The translations under genes and the position numbers were made by a program. Below, in pieces: positions 48,097-58,922 of a stretch of DNA of 64,000 bases (position 1 is the stretch's first letter; every line of letters starts with the position of its first letter). The notes under the pieces were generated by a model. It was not told the origin of the DNA. It worked only from the letters and a program-made list of their open reading frames with translations, and searched no databases. The stretch is from assembly GCA_022835595.1 (NCBI GenBank), contig BQUP01000006.1, positions 757,307 through 821,306 of the forward strand. The letters are read 5' to 3'. Source of the DNA: Cystobasidium ongulense. Its lineage: Eukaryota > Basidiomycota > Cystobasidiomycetes > Cystobasidiales > Cystobasidiaceae.

Positions 48097-51000
48097 TCAC
48101 ATAGGGTCCTCGTCTGGCCAGAAAGCTTCGACCTCGTCAATCGCCACCTTGGAGGGCGACAGATGCGGGCTACGACGCGGCGAGCGCAGCTTCGGCAGCG
48201 GGTCGTCCTCCTCTTCCTGTATGGCACTATCATCATAGTCCTCATTATCATCCTGGCTATCCATATCAATGAGAACAGGTCGAAGAGCGGGGGAGCGTGG
48301 AGTACCAGACGAGGATCTACGCAAGCGTGGCGAGTGCGGGCTAGATGTACGCTTCCGACGACCTGGACTTGCACGCTCAAGACGCTCCTCGAATTCTTGT
48401 CGTTCCCGTTCATCTTCCAACGCAGTCGCCAGGTCAGGGCTGGGTAGGGTTTGTTGAGTCAGACCGCTTTTCGTTGATACACGACGACAAGCTATGGGAT
48501 TACTTACCTTAGATGCTCCCAATCGTTGGTGCCAGGTGCACGCTCATCATCTGCCGTGATGTCACTCACGTCGCTATCTGAAGCAACATCCAGGTAGCCT
48601 ATACTTGTGACCGACTCTGAGTCGCTGATGCTGTCCGCTTCTCCCAATATCTCGCCTAGTCTATGCCAAGCTTGTTCAGCGTTGGACAAGTATGCAGGTC
48701 CCATCGACTCTCCAAGAGCACGACTTGGCGACATCCCGCCTGACATACTACCTGGCAGAGCAGTGCCGGTGAAAGGCGGCGTTCCGACAGTAAGAGGCAT
48801 CCCGTTTGTATCATAGCTTGGTGTGAACAAATCTCCGAGTAACTCTTCGTAATCTTCGAGGTAACCGTCCATGAGCGAATCAGGGATATAACTTGTACGA
48901 TAGTGGTCTTCCCCTGCAAACATCGATAAAGGTCGTGCTGGTGGGAAGGTCTCACTATCGAAGAAGGAGTGCTGATGGTTACTGGGTGCGAAGGCAGAAA
49001 GTGGAGATGGAGGCGGCTGGCCTGCTGCAATATGCGACGGATAGCCCTGTTCTTGTCCACTAAACTGTGTGCCAGCGATATGGTTCTCAAAGGGTGGAGC
49101 GTTGCCCGCGGAATGAGATGACAAGCGTCTGTGGAGGTGCGATGCGAAAGAGCCGTAATGTTTCGAATTGAAAAAGTGTACAAGTGTCCGCAAAGTCTGC
49201 TCGTGAGGCTGGATATGCGCAGTCAGCGACCTCTCTGAGCTGAAAAGACTGTTCCAATGCTTACCATAGATTCATCAAGATCATTATCGATATCAATCGT
49301 GGTGAGCCATTCATCGCGTAGGTCTGGACGACAATTCAGGTAGATAGCCGTGATGACCTTCATATTTGCTACGAAGCGACAGCATCAGGAAACCCGTAAG
49401 TACTGATCATGAGCCTCAACTTACATTGTCGCCATTTGCGCCCCGAATATGGTATCTGACTCTTGATGACCTTTAGAACGTATAGCTGAAGCAGAGGGTG
49501 TGACACCTTGAGTATACGTTTGAGAATCGCCTGAGTAAAATTTCGTTCAGCTGTGTGTCGAGCGAGTTACGATTATTTCTGCACATACCGAGCTCTTATA
49601 CTGCACTAAAAGCAAAATACGATGCGGTTTCCGTTTCGTCAATTTCTGCAGGACATGCACAAAATTGATAACCGAGAAAAAATTGCGATAGCTGAAGGAG
49701 GTTATCACTTCCGGCTCGTCTGTCGATTTGAGCTCCCCTTCCGATCCTGGCTGTTTCGATGGAACCGCCCGCTGCGCTACCCGCACGGGCTGAGCTGAAG
49801 CGGTTGGCGCGGGGTTAGCAGAACCATAGAGGTGACAGAATTGGAAGAAGCTACAGGGAGCATCTCCATCAGTAACCGGAATGGTCGGTCGTCTGAAAAG
49901 CTAATAACTTACTTCCAGTCCGGGACTTCATTTTTTGTCTGCACCTGTTGCAGTACCTCTTGCAGGCCGAACATTTTTAGTATCAAAAGAAGACAGTTGG
50001 AGTCGACAAGTAGATGCGCCAAATAGTGGAACTTCATAGCATGAGATGTCTTAAACCAACGTAGGGTGAGAATCAAGATAGCAGATACCGCTTTTGAGGT
50101 GATTTCGCGGTGACGCATGATGTCCGTCTCTTCCAGATTCAGGTATGGAGTACCTTCGTCTGTAACTGAGGTTGAGCGTAGCCCAGCAGAAATAGTAGAT
50201 GTTGACTCACCTTCTGATGCATTCGTGTTTGCATTTGTGTTGGCTGTCACGGTAGCAAGCAGAAGCTTGAGCAGTACAATAACGGCGCTGTGCATGTGAT
50301 TAAGCGTTGAGCGCTGTGAAATGATTTTGTCAGTACAGCATCGAAATTGGCAAGCGGTCCAGGCTTACTCACGTAGATCAATTCCACTCTCTGCAGGCGC
50401 TTCACATCTTCCACCCGTTGTGTCAACTTTCGTGTCCGCTTGTTGAATTCTGAATTTTGCTCAGAGGGGGCTACGCTCTTCTTGTGCGCTTTGAGATTAG
50501 CCTTGAACTTTCCCTCTAGCTGATAGAGCATAGATAGAGCATCTTGGTCCAGAGGCTTCTCGGTCTCGTTCTCAACTACTTTTCTCGACTTTATGCTATT
50601 AGCATTGTCCTCTAACGAAGTAGCTTCGAAATGTCGTGCAAGTGCATTTATGCGCTGTGATTGAACGTCCTCTTCAACTTGCTGCTTGCTGTGATCTGAA
50701 CCGAAGCCGGTCTCGTCTGCAAGGTATTCCTCTCGCAGCTTCCACGTCTGCCAGAGTTCGGTCGAGATGCGGAAGTTCTTTTGGTATAGCTTGCCAGCCT
50801 CATCAATGCTGAAAGGAACTGTCATCTTCCCTTTTCCTTTCATCCTGGAATAATGCCCACCGCCGACATTCGCTCTAGAAAAAGGCAGTACGAAAGGCTT
50901 GCTTTGGTCGGTCTGATACTGTTGCTTCTTTGGCTTCATAGGGGGCGGCGAGGGAGGGGGCGTCGGGGCGGGAGTTGCTGGCATCGGTGCGTGAGGCACG

Positions 51001-52988
51001 CTTGTGTTCGGCGCACTTCCCTCTTGTGCAGGGTGATTGTGCGTGGCAGAGCGAAGCTGGTAGCTTTGGCGAAGAGGAGCGGATGCTGCGGCCGCTACTA
51101 TACGATCCAAAGGAATTTGAGGGATGGGCGCGACTATATTCGGAGGCTCGTACGTTGGGTACTTGCTTAAGATCTCGCCCTTGAAGGTTGCAAAGTCCAA
51201 TGGCCCGGTTTTCATCGAGATGTCTATTGTGTGACGTTCAGCTATATCCTGCCCCTGCCCATTTTGCGGACGCCCAGGTCAAGGCACTTACGAGAGTCAT
51301 CTACAAGATCTTTGGGCAAACCCTCTATTTTTCGGACCAAACGCTTCACACGCTTGATATCCTTGTGACCGCCCAAACATGCAAGTAGCGACTTCCAGAG
51401 CAGAAGGAGAAGCTGTAAAGGGGGTGTAAGAGATAAGAGAGTTATAGCACAACGCGAATCCGAATATGCTTACTTTCTTGACTGGGTAGCCTTTTGCGTT
51501 CTTCTCTCGTAGGCCTGCAACTAGGCTGAATAGGTAGATCGGAAGAGGCGGATCCAACGATACTGCAGAAGTTGGCTTGGGTCAGATCCAGTATGGGTGC
51601 GCAACTAAGCTCGCTTACTTAGGTCATCGGCCCAAGAAGGGTCTCCTCGCAAAATCTCGAGCATAAAGTACAAGATCGATAGATGAACAGCAAGCTCGCC
51701 ATTTATCTCTTCCAGATACTCTTGTCGTTCTTGAGGCGTGAGACTGGGAAAGTACGATTGACTTTGCCCATATGCATTGGGCTCTGCGTCCGGCATAGAG
51801 CTAGATGATATGTGATCAGTTGTCGCTACCGTCATAAGGTAAGGATATTTGCCTGCCGCACCTGATGATGTTCCACCGGCCGCTTGCACTCTTTAGAGCT
51901 TCGTGCACTGCCGTTAGCGCGCCGGCTGAACGCAAAAGCGAGCAATTGGAAACTACAAGTTGAAGGTGGTGCTCTGGACTTGTTGAGTAGATTGGCGTGC
52001 CTTGAGCGATGTAAGCTAGCCTTCTAGACGCTTCAAATCGGATCTCTGGGTCTCGATGCTCGAGCTCTTCGATCAAGTGGTAAACATGTGCTTTTTTGGT
52101 AGAGATACTAGCATCGACCCATTTCGTATCGCTCATAGCTTCCCACCCTCGACTCCAAGCTTCGCGACCTTCTTCCACGACACCGCGAACCTCCACGTAC
52201 CTGGAAGTGTTGTTCTATTAGTACACTACGTCGATGTTTAGCTGAATGCAACTCACGAGAAGAACTCCTCCAATTCTGACATAGCAGTATCCGAATCATC
52301 GTGAACATAGGTGAATACCGGAGGTTTGGGCGGCGGAGGCGGTAAAGACCATTTTCCAGCAGCGTTCGGGCCCTGTGGCTGTTGTTGAGGCTGTTCTTGA
52401 CCTTGTGGAGCAGGACTGATGCCTCCTTCTGCGTTTCGGCTTGCTTGATCTACTGCTGCCTCGGTGGTAGGCGAAGTCAGAGGCCCGTTGTCCAGATATT
52501 TGCCCAAAGCGCCTTCAGAAGATTCATAGGTGGGGTCTAGATGGCGGCAAAGATCGATAGGAGTCGGGAGTTAGCGACTTGCTAGTCTGTTGAACTGTAC
52601 GTATCAACTCACCTTGACTTTGAGACAGATCTAACGCAGGCGGTAGCTCCAGTGTACGCGTGGCAGGGCTCTGCGATCCTGAGTTATCTGCGTAATTCAA
52701 TGCCTCGTCCAGTATGACTTCTTCCATCACTGCTGCATGAAGCGCGTCTCCAGTCAACTCTGTCGGCGGCGCGCCTTCAATGCGATCATCCAGAGTAGCG
52801 AATCCATCGACAGGCGGCTCTGAATGGCTTCCAAACGGCTGTCTCGAAGAGACATCCACCGAGGTATTCTGTAACTCTTCTGCAGTGGGCGCTGGTGCGG
52901 GTCGGATCTCGCTGGAATCGACCTCGTCGGCAGTGCCTTGCGTCTCGAGGCCTAATTTCAAGTTGGACGCGGCCTCCTCTTCGTCCAT
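48097..52988 (-). CDS. FAR11: STRIPAK complex protein Far11/STRIP1
   Basis: Scaffold of the striatin-interacting phosphatase and kinase complex, which in fungi controls growth arrest, hyphal fusion and TORC2 signalling. The ATG at 52988 (MDEEEAASNLKLG) leads a disordered Pro/Gln-rich region. The N1221-type N-terminal domain follows, with the helical repeat around KKAHVYHLIEELEHRDPEIR and LDPPLPIYLFSLVAGLREK. Next is the DUF3402 half, with the conserved KPFVLPFSRANVGGG and later ECMRTLV-like sequence (SMRTLVHFFNSKHYGSFASH visible). The C-terminus is long, disordered and Ser/Pro-rich, with acidic patches, ending FWPDEDPM. About ten short introns and some 1,400 residues, longer than yeast or human relatives because of the disordered ends. 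Confidence 0.88.
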
Positions 52989-53186
52989 GATGGGCGAGCG
53001 GATCAGGACTACCAGATGCTACCGATTCATCTTGCTATCCGTGTCAGGTTGGTTGGTGTATCGAATTGCTTGATGTGCAAGCATGAACAGCTTGACCGTG
53101 ATCGAGGTTATGGTGCCGCAAGCGAGCTACAAGCGTCTCTCTCCCACCCTTCTCCCGACCAGGCGACCTTGCATGATGAACAAGAT

Positions 53187-54311
53187 ATGAAATATGCAAC
53201 AGCCGTCTACTCGTATAGCCCACCTCCGGCTGCAGCGTTAGGTCCCAACAATGCCGACGCTTCTCGTGATGCGCAGGCGGTTCAGGCAGCACTGGGCCAG
53301 CTCATACAAGAGCTCCGTCAGAAGATGGAAAGTAGATTGGCGAGGTCGGATGCCTTAGTCGGTGGTCTTGTAGGTTTCCAGTACGAGTTCACACTGGACA
53401 CGATCCTAATGCCTCTTTATTACTTCTGTATACCTACCTATGCTTGCAATCTGCGACCCAATAACTCAACTACAAATACGCTCCCCCCAACCACACGTGT
53501 CGGTAACCAGTCTTCTGTCAAGTCTAATCGATGGTTCCTTCAGATCCGAAGCTTGCGTCTGGCTATTCCAGGCGAAAGTCAAGCAGCATCGGCGCGGACC
53601 ATGTACATGACCCGCAATGCAAGTCAGCCAGATTCCCTCACTCTGGTCATAGAAGATCCTGCGCATGCGGCAGTCAATATATCAAGTCTTGCTACCAGCT
53701 CCTTTGACTATTACATGTCTAGAGACCTTCTCCTGCCTCTGGGAAGCAAAGACCCGTCTGGCCTCGGAGGCTCAAGCAATCCGGCGGCAGTAGGTCAGCA
53801 AGTAGATCCGCGAGAGCAATTGCAACGCAATCAGTCCAGTCGCTGGATACCTAGGCCGAGCTTTGCTCAGATAGAAGGTGTGACTATTCAAGACCCAACA
53901 GCAGACTTTCAGATTAGTGTCGGCATGATCAGCGGTAGAGGCGGTACCGCCGGGACGAGCGGTATTGTTGCTAATGACCTCGTTATACAGGTATGTGACC
54001 TCATGCTATATGGGGCAGAAGCTTGATTAATCCGTGTTCCATCATTTTATTTCGTATTTGTCGATGCTTAGCTGGAGTATCTACCGAGCAAGTTTTTCGA
54101 TTCGCAAGTCAGCTCCGGCATACTCGAAGATTACATGTCCTCCCTGCTCCCAAAATACTCAACTTTCCTAGATGTCTCTGCCGAAACAACCTTCCTAGAC
54201 TGGAAGAGCCTTCTGAGCATACGTGCCGAAGAGGCTAAAGTGCCTGCATGGTCAGCGCGTAATACGAGTTGGTGCCTTGTCAAACTGTGCAAGGAAGCGA
54301 GAATGCTCTGA
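53187..54311 (+). CDS. MED20: Mediator subunit 20 homologue (MED20-like)
   Basis: Probable head-module subunit of the Mediator coactivator of RNA polymerase II. The ATG at 53187 starts MKYATAVYSYSPPP, followed by a helix (AQAVQAALGQLIQELRQKME) that matches the layout of MED20 after its first strand. Later segments line up in order with the family: TMYMTRNASQPDSLTLVIED, the NISSLATSSFDYYMSR strand-helix unit, and FQISVGMISGRGGTAGTSGI followed by LEYLPSKFF across an intron at 53990-54071. The identity rests on pattern alignment by eye with human MED20, so it is moderate. An ATG at 53016 is in frame but only 27 bp from the divergent FAR11 start. The 3' end beyond 54240 may contain another intron. 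Confidence 0.62.
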
Positions 54312-54458
54312 AGGAACTGCGACAGTCTTGTAATTATGGAATCAGGAAGAAGATGTTGTGGCTGGGCTTGTATTCTTACTTTGTAGTTTGGCATAAGTCG
54401 ATCACCTATAATGTCGTTGTACAATTGAAAGAGCACATCTTCCGTTTGTCTCACACAA

Positions 54459-55041
54459 ATGTCGTATGAACAAGAAGACGATGCGCGCAGCATTATCCGC
54501 TTCAAGGTATCGGATCCTACGCTGCTATTGATTCCAACTTGCGCTGCGACATTCGGCTTCGTCTCTGGCCTGCTCAGCGGGGGAAAGAAGAGCTCGCTGC
54601 AGTTCCTCGCAGAGAACGCCCATCGCCAGCCGACAACGCTACAAGGATGGTACTTCTACAACAAGACAAAGAATTACCGCGTAGCTCTCGGTGGGGCAAA
54701 GACCGGACTTCTAACTGCTGCAAAGCTCGGAGCATGGACCAGCGGATTTGTCGCCTTGAAGGAGGGAGCAAGCAAAGCTGGACTGGGCAGAGTCGAGAGC
54801 GGAGCAACGAGTGGAACGCTGCTTGCAGCGTTTGCTAGTCTCATTTGTGAGCTCCCTTGTTCACTTTGTGCTGAACACACCCTGACTCTCCGCTCTGCAT
54901 CGTCCAGACAAGCTGCCGAAACGCCAGCTTCCCAAGCGCCTTCTCTTTGGCCTAGGCATAGGTGCCCTCACTGGCGGTCTACAAGAAGCACGAGACTGGG
55001 TCCGACAGAAGAAGGAAAGCCACGAACGATCTCTGGCTTAG
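54459..55041 (+). CDS. Tim17/Tim22/Tim23-family mitochondrial membrane protein
   Basis: Small protein of about 175 residues in two exons (intron 54848-54907, GTGAGC to CCAG). After a polar start (MSYEQEDDARSII), Gly-rich hydrophobic segments follow: LLIPTCAATFGFVSGLLSGG, LGGAKTGLLTAAKLGAWTSG, SGATSGTLLAAFASLI and LLFGLGIGALTGGLQEA. The GxxxG-type spacing and four helices are typical of the Tim17 family. Members include TIM23/TIM22 channel subunits and complex I assembly or accessory proteins. The closest branch cannot be told by eye. The protein ends RQKKESHERSLA. It converges with LOA1. Confidence 0.6.
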
Positions 55042-55182
55042 GGCTCCACCTCAGAAGAAACTGAAGAAGTCTCGCACGAACAGGCTATACTCGGTTAGAA
55101 GCAAGAATATTACACATTCGCGTTACGCCTGTACTTCAAAGAGTCGTCTATGTTGCTTCGACACTCGACGATTCCACTGGCA

Positions 55183-56464
55183 CTACGCCCTCTTCTTTCC
55201 CTTGATTACAACAGGCTCCTTCGTCCGGCTCCGCGATTTTGAGTGGTAATATTCCAAGAAGCTGGCCTTTTCTTCGGCTCCTAGATTCGTCTGTTTAAGC
55301 TTTCCAACCGCACACATACTGTCAGCCGCTTGCTGCCAGAAATTGGAGGCCGATAGCGAGGGAGTATCAGACACAATAACCCGAACAAGCAAATGTCGAG
55401 GAAGGATGATCGGTGATGTGCAGGCGAAGAAGATTTGCGGTAGCGGATTGACCGCGTCTGCTGGAATGGGGCAAGTAACAGTGGATCGGAACGTTGATGG
55501 AGTGTCGTGTCTGTGGACAGCCGAACGCGTCAGCACTGACTGAACATACAGCCGAGAGAAGCAGTTTGGCCCACTTCAACACGGTTAGGAACACTCTAGT
55601 CTTGTCAGGAAGGGAAGGTACCGGTCCATTCGCTACGAACTTTAGAATCGCGCGCTGCAGATTACGCACGTCTTAGTATCGAATAATGGAGTGGATGCCA
55701 GCAAGGCAGCTTACATTGTTACTCGTTGTACCTTCGGCAAGAATGACAAGCGGCCGTCTGGCGCTCTTGACGATAGCATCCAATGTTTGAGATGACGTAG
55801 CTTCGCTCTGCTGCAATACACGCCCGCATATCGCCAATGCACCCAGCGTGCCGTACTTCACGTAACCTGTTGAGCTACCGGACGATCCAACAACTGGGAC
55901 CAGGAAATCGGGACTATACCTGCAGATATATCTCTCATCAGCGTTACCCTATATATAGGCGGGCCATCTGTGGTCACCTACTTGAATGTAAGGTATAGCA
56001 CATCGATGAAAGAGCTCCAGTTGGAAATGACGAGATCGCCAGCACTTGGTTGCGCTTTCTTGACAGTTGCCGAGCGCCTTCGTGATGCTGCTTGCTCTTC
56101 CTCAATAATATAGAACCCGAAGCAAACGAAGATGCAGGGTCGTAAGATTAGGGTGGCTAGTATACGACTGGCTTGATTTGATACTGTAGGCCACGGTCGC
56201 TGATAATTCCAAGTGTTAGCATCAAGAAGACCGCTTGCTTGCGATTCACTACACGCTCACCGTGATTACGGACAGTATGTTGTCTATTAATGAGAATACT
56301 CCGACCATCATGATGAAAAGGAGGAAGCGAACCACAGCGAAGATGACTTGAAACAGTCTTGCTACGAGAAGCAATGGTCCAGATGCATCGTCACCGGTTG
56401 GAACTGGTAGGACGAATGGCGCAATTCCATTAGATGGATCTCGCCATGTTGAGAATTTCTCCAT
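55183..56464 (-). CDS. LOA1: lysophosphatidic acid acyltransferase LOA1/VPS66 family
   Basis: Membrane O-acyltransferase of the PlsC group that acts in lipid droplet and triacylglycerol metabolism in yeast. The start MEKFSTWRDPSNGIAPFVLP closely resembles the yeast Loa1 start MEKYTNWRDNGTGIAPFLP. Two hydrophobic helices follow (LLLVARLFQVIFAVVRFLLF and on). The block 1 motif is NWSSFID instead of the HxxxxD seen in most PlsC enzymes. Block 3 is present as LVILAEGTTSN. The C-terminal region ends with a basic tail (VVIKGKKRA), again like Loa1. Five or six short introns. Loss of the catalytic-type His is a known trait of this branch from its family motif and is visible here directly. Confidence 0.85.
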
Positions 56465-56798
56465 CCAGGCTTCTTGTTGTGCTCTCTGCTTCTTGCGAAC
56501 AGTAGTCGGCTCCTGCTCCCTGCAGCGCTTCTTCCTGGATTGGCACTTTGACGACTGATGACGGTCTTGGGACAGCAGTGGGCCAAGCAGGAGCGAGTAT
56601 ACAGAGACTAGAGGATCAGCGAGGAGACCGTGGACAAATGTAGCGGGTATGGCAATGCGAAGAGATTCAAAAAGAGGCCCGTAATCATGATAACTGAGGT
56701 ATCGCTGGCTCGATCACGCTCGAGGTTCTGGGTAGCATGTCGCTAATTTTCTAGTCAGGCATAGCAATGTTACAACATCATCGAGGTACATCATATGA
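56465..56798. other. intergenic region upstream of LOA1
   Basis: About 334 bp between the LOA1 start and the DOM34 stop on minus. An open basic stretch continues upstream of the LOA1 ATG but is more likely leader than coding. Nothing else is seen. Confidence 0.45.
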
Positions 56799-58614
56799 TC
56801 ACAACGACTCGGATCCCGGCATCTCCAAATCGCCTGTCCCTTCTTTTCGCTCAGCAAGAAGCTTTTCTTCGTCCTGTACAACTTCCACATCTAAGGGGTA
56901 TGTGAGAATAGCAGCAATGCCCGTAAGCTGATTCAGTTCTGCAAGAAATTGAGGAAGTCAGCAAGCGGAGAAAGTGTGGCAACTATATGAAAAACTCACG
57001 CTCGCCACTTTCGTGCATACTTGAGAAAATGACGACCTCCGCTCCGAATTTCTTTACGTCTTCAACGAGCTTGACGAACTTCTGCCGCCGTGAAAAGTCA
57101 TTGGACCTGGAAAGAATAAGCATGCGTGAGTTCCTGACAGGTCAAAGAGGAAAGTTTCCCAGTCACTCACTTGAACAATCGATCCGAGATGAGAAGTGTC
57201 CCTATTGCCCCACGTTCAGCAGCCAAGAAGACATGCTCTTCACCATACCATGCTCGCAGCTCATCATCGTTCATCATTTTGAAGAATCTGGGATGAAATG
57301 CAAGACTAAGTAACTTGGAGTAGACAGGAGACTTTATATGCATGCGGCGTACCTTTGAAGTACCTGGCCTTCTTTGGCGAACTTCGTGTCTTTGAGCTGT
57401 GCCGCAACCTGTTCAAAGCAAAGCATCAGAAAGGTCGGGGACAGTACGAGGTGTTTCGACTTACTTCTGGTGCTGACAATATTTGCATTAGAGAGTGGAC
57501 GTGATGTGAAGGGGAGTGTAGCAGTAGAAAGCGAGATTTCGCTGAGAGAAGTGCTTTATTGCCAGCTCTCTGCGGCGGTCATGGATGATCAGTGCCGTAC
57601 GGTGTTGATCGTGCCATTGACGTAGTCAGCTCACCGTTGCCTCAGCGAAGATGTACTCGTATACACCCTGATTCACAAATCCGGGCGAGGCGATTATGAT
57701 GGCTTTCAGTGCTGCTAGGTCGAAATGCCGCACTACTGCTTGATAAATCTGACTATGAAAGCGTGACAGTGCCTAAACAAGAGGTTTAGTCAGCCCTAGA
57801 TAGATGAAGCCTAGCCCAGAACTCACTCTCTCTGCTCCCAGAGCTGTTCCTCCACCTTTCCGTTTTCTTGGAATGGCGACCTCGATCCGCTGTCGCACTA
57901 TTGTTGTATGTTGTGTGATCAAGCACACATTTGCGACACCTTTGTAAAGGCACTGTGAGACATGCCCGTCTCGCAATGAGCACGCAATCAACCTTACCTT
58001 CTCCACAAACGATAGCCCCGACTTCAGCGCCACCAGCTACAGCAGTGGACTCGTTAACTCTCTCGAGGCCGATAGAATCCCAGCCTCCAGGCTGTTTTAT
58101 GAGGGTGAAGTCACGACCCGCCTCGAGATCCAAAGTATGGAATGCTCCCATCTTAACGTATTGATTTTCGCTCGACACAGGTCCACTTATATGTAATGCG
58201 GATCCATCGGCCGCGGCGCCCGCTTGAGCAGCTTGATCCGGAGCTGCACCTTCTTCTTCAACAGCTCCCGATGCCGCATAGACTACCTTCTTAACTTTAA
58301 TCGTTAGATGTAGTTTAATGCGTTTCGAATCTGTGGATCCAGTTGAAGATTCGCTGACGATACGCCGAACGGCAGTCGAGCGGACCTCATCGCCCTAGAC
58401 AACTGATAATTAGCTTTAGATTCATTAACTGATCCGTTCAGACTGACTTCTTGGATGAGATTGTAGGCTGTAGTGCGAGGTGTTCAGTTTAGATAGTTTA
58501 CGACAGGTGAAAGCAGCGATCGACCGTACCGTGCCAGAGGTCCTCGTCGTATTCAAGGTGCAGACTGACAGAGCCGCTGCCATCCTTGTCGATGTGTTTC
58601 TTGAGGAGCTTCAT
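56799..58614 (-). CDS. DOM34: Pelota/Dom34 ribosome rescue factor
   Basis: eRF1-like factor that, with Hbs1, splits stalled ribosomes in no-go and non-stop decay in the cytosol. The ATG at 58614 starts [18 protein letters not shown], the family opening. The Sm-like N-terminal domain follows: [22 protein letters not shown], then [14 protein letters not shown]. The central domain has DCVLIAR.. and the basic [11 protein letters not shown] loop, with no GGQ motif, as expected for Pelota. The C-terminal domain shows [33 protein letters not shown] and [13 protein letters not shown], then an acidic end ([11 protein letters not shown]). About seven introns. It is divergent from SEC15, with 308 bp between start codons. 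Confidence 0.96.
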
Positions 58615-58922
58615 GGTATGCTTCTCTCCAAATCCTCGGTGCTAGGTGAGAAGAGCTTTGAAAAGCGATGACCCGCGTGGGCTTGCAGGATGATCGAGTG
58701 CAATGCAAGCACCTTGGGCAGTGTCTCCAGTGCCAGTCAGTGTACCAAGTGCAGATCTTTGAGCATTCGCGCACATCTCCCTCTGGCCAGCTGTCGCCTG
58801 AAAACACAAGTGGAAAGGTGGACGCCACTTGAGTTCGCTCGCTGCCTTGCTGCCCGCGGTCACGCCTGTGGACTGGCTTCGATACAACCTGCTTACCGGT
58901 AGGTATCGCCGGAGAAGCAGCC
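58615..58922. promoter_or_regulatory. divergent promoter region, DOM34 / SEC15
   Basis: 308 bp between two opposite start codons; both promoters lie here. No distinctive motif is identified. Confidence 0.5.
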
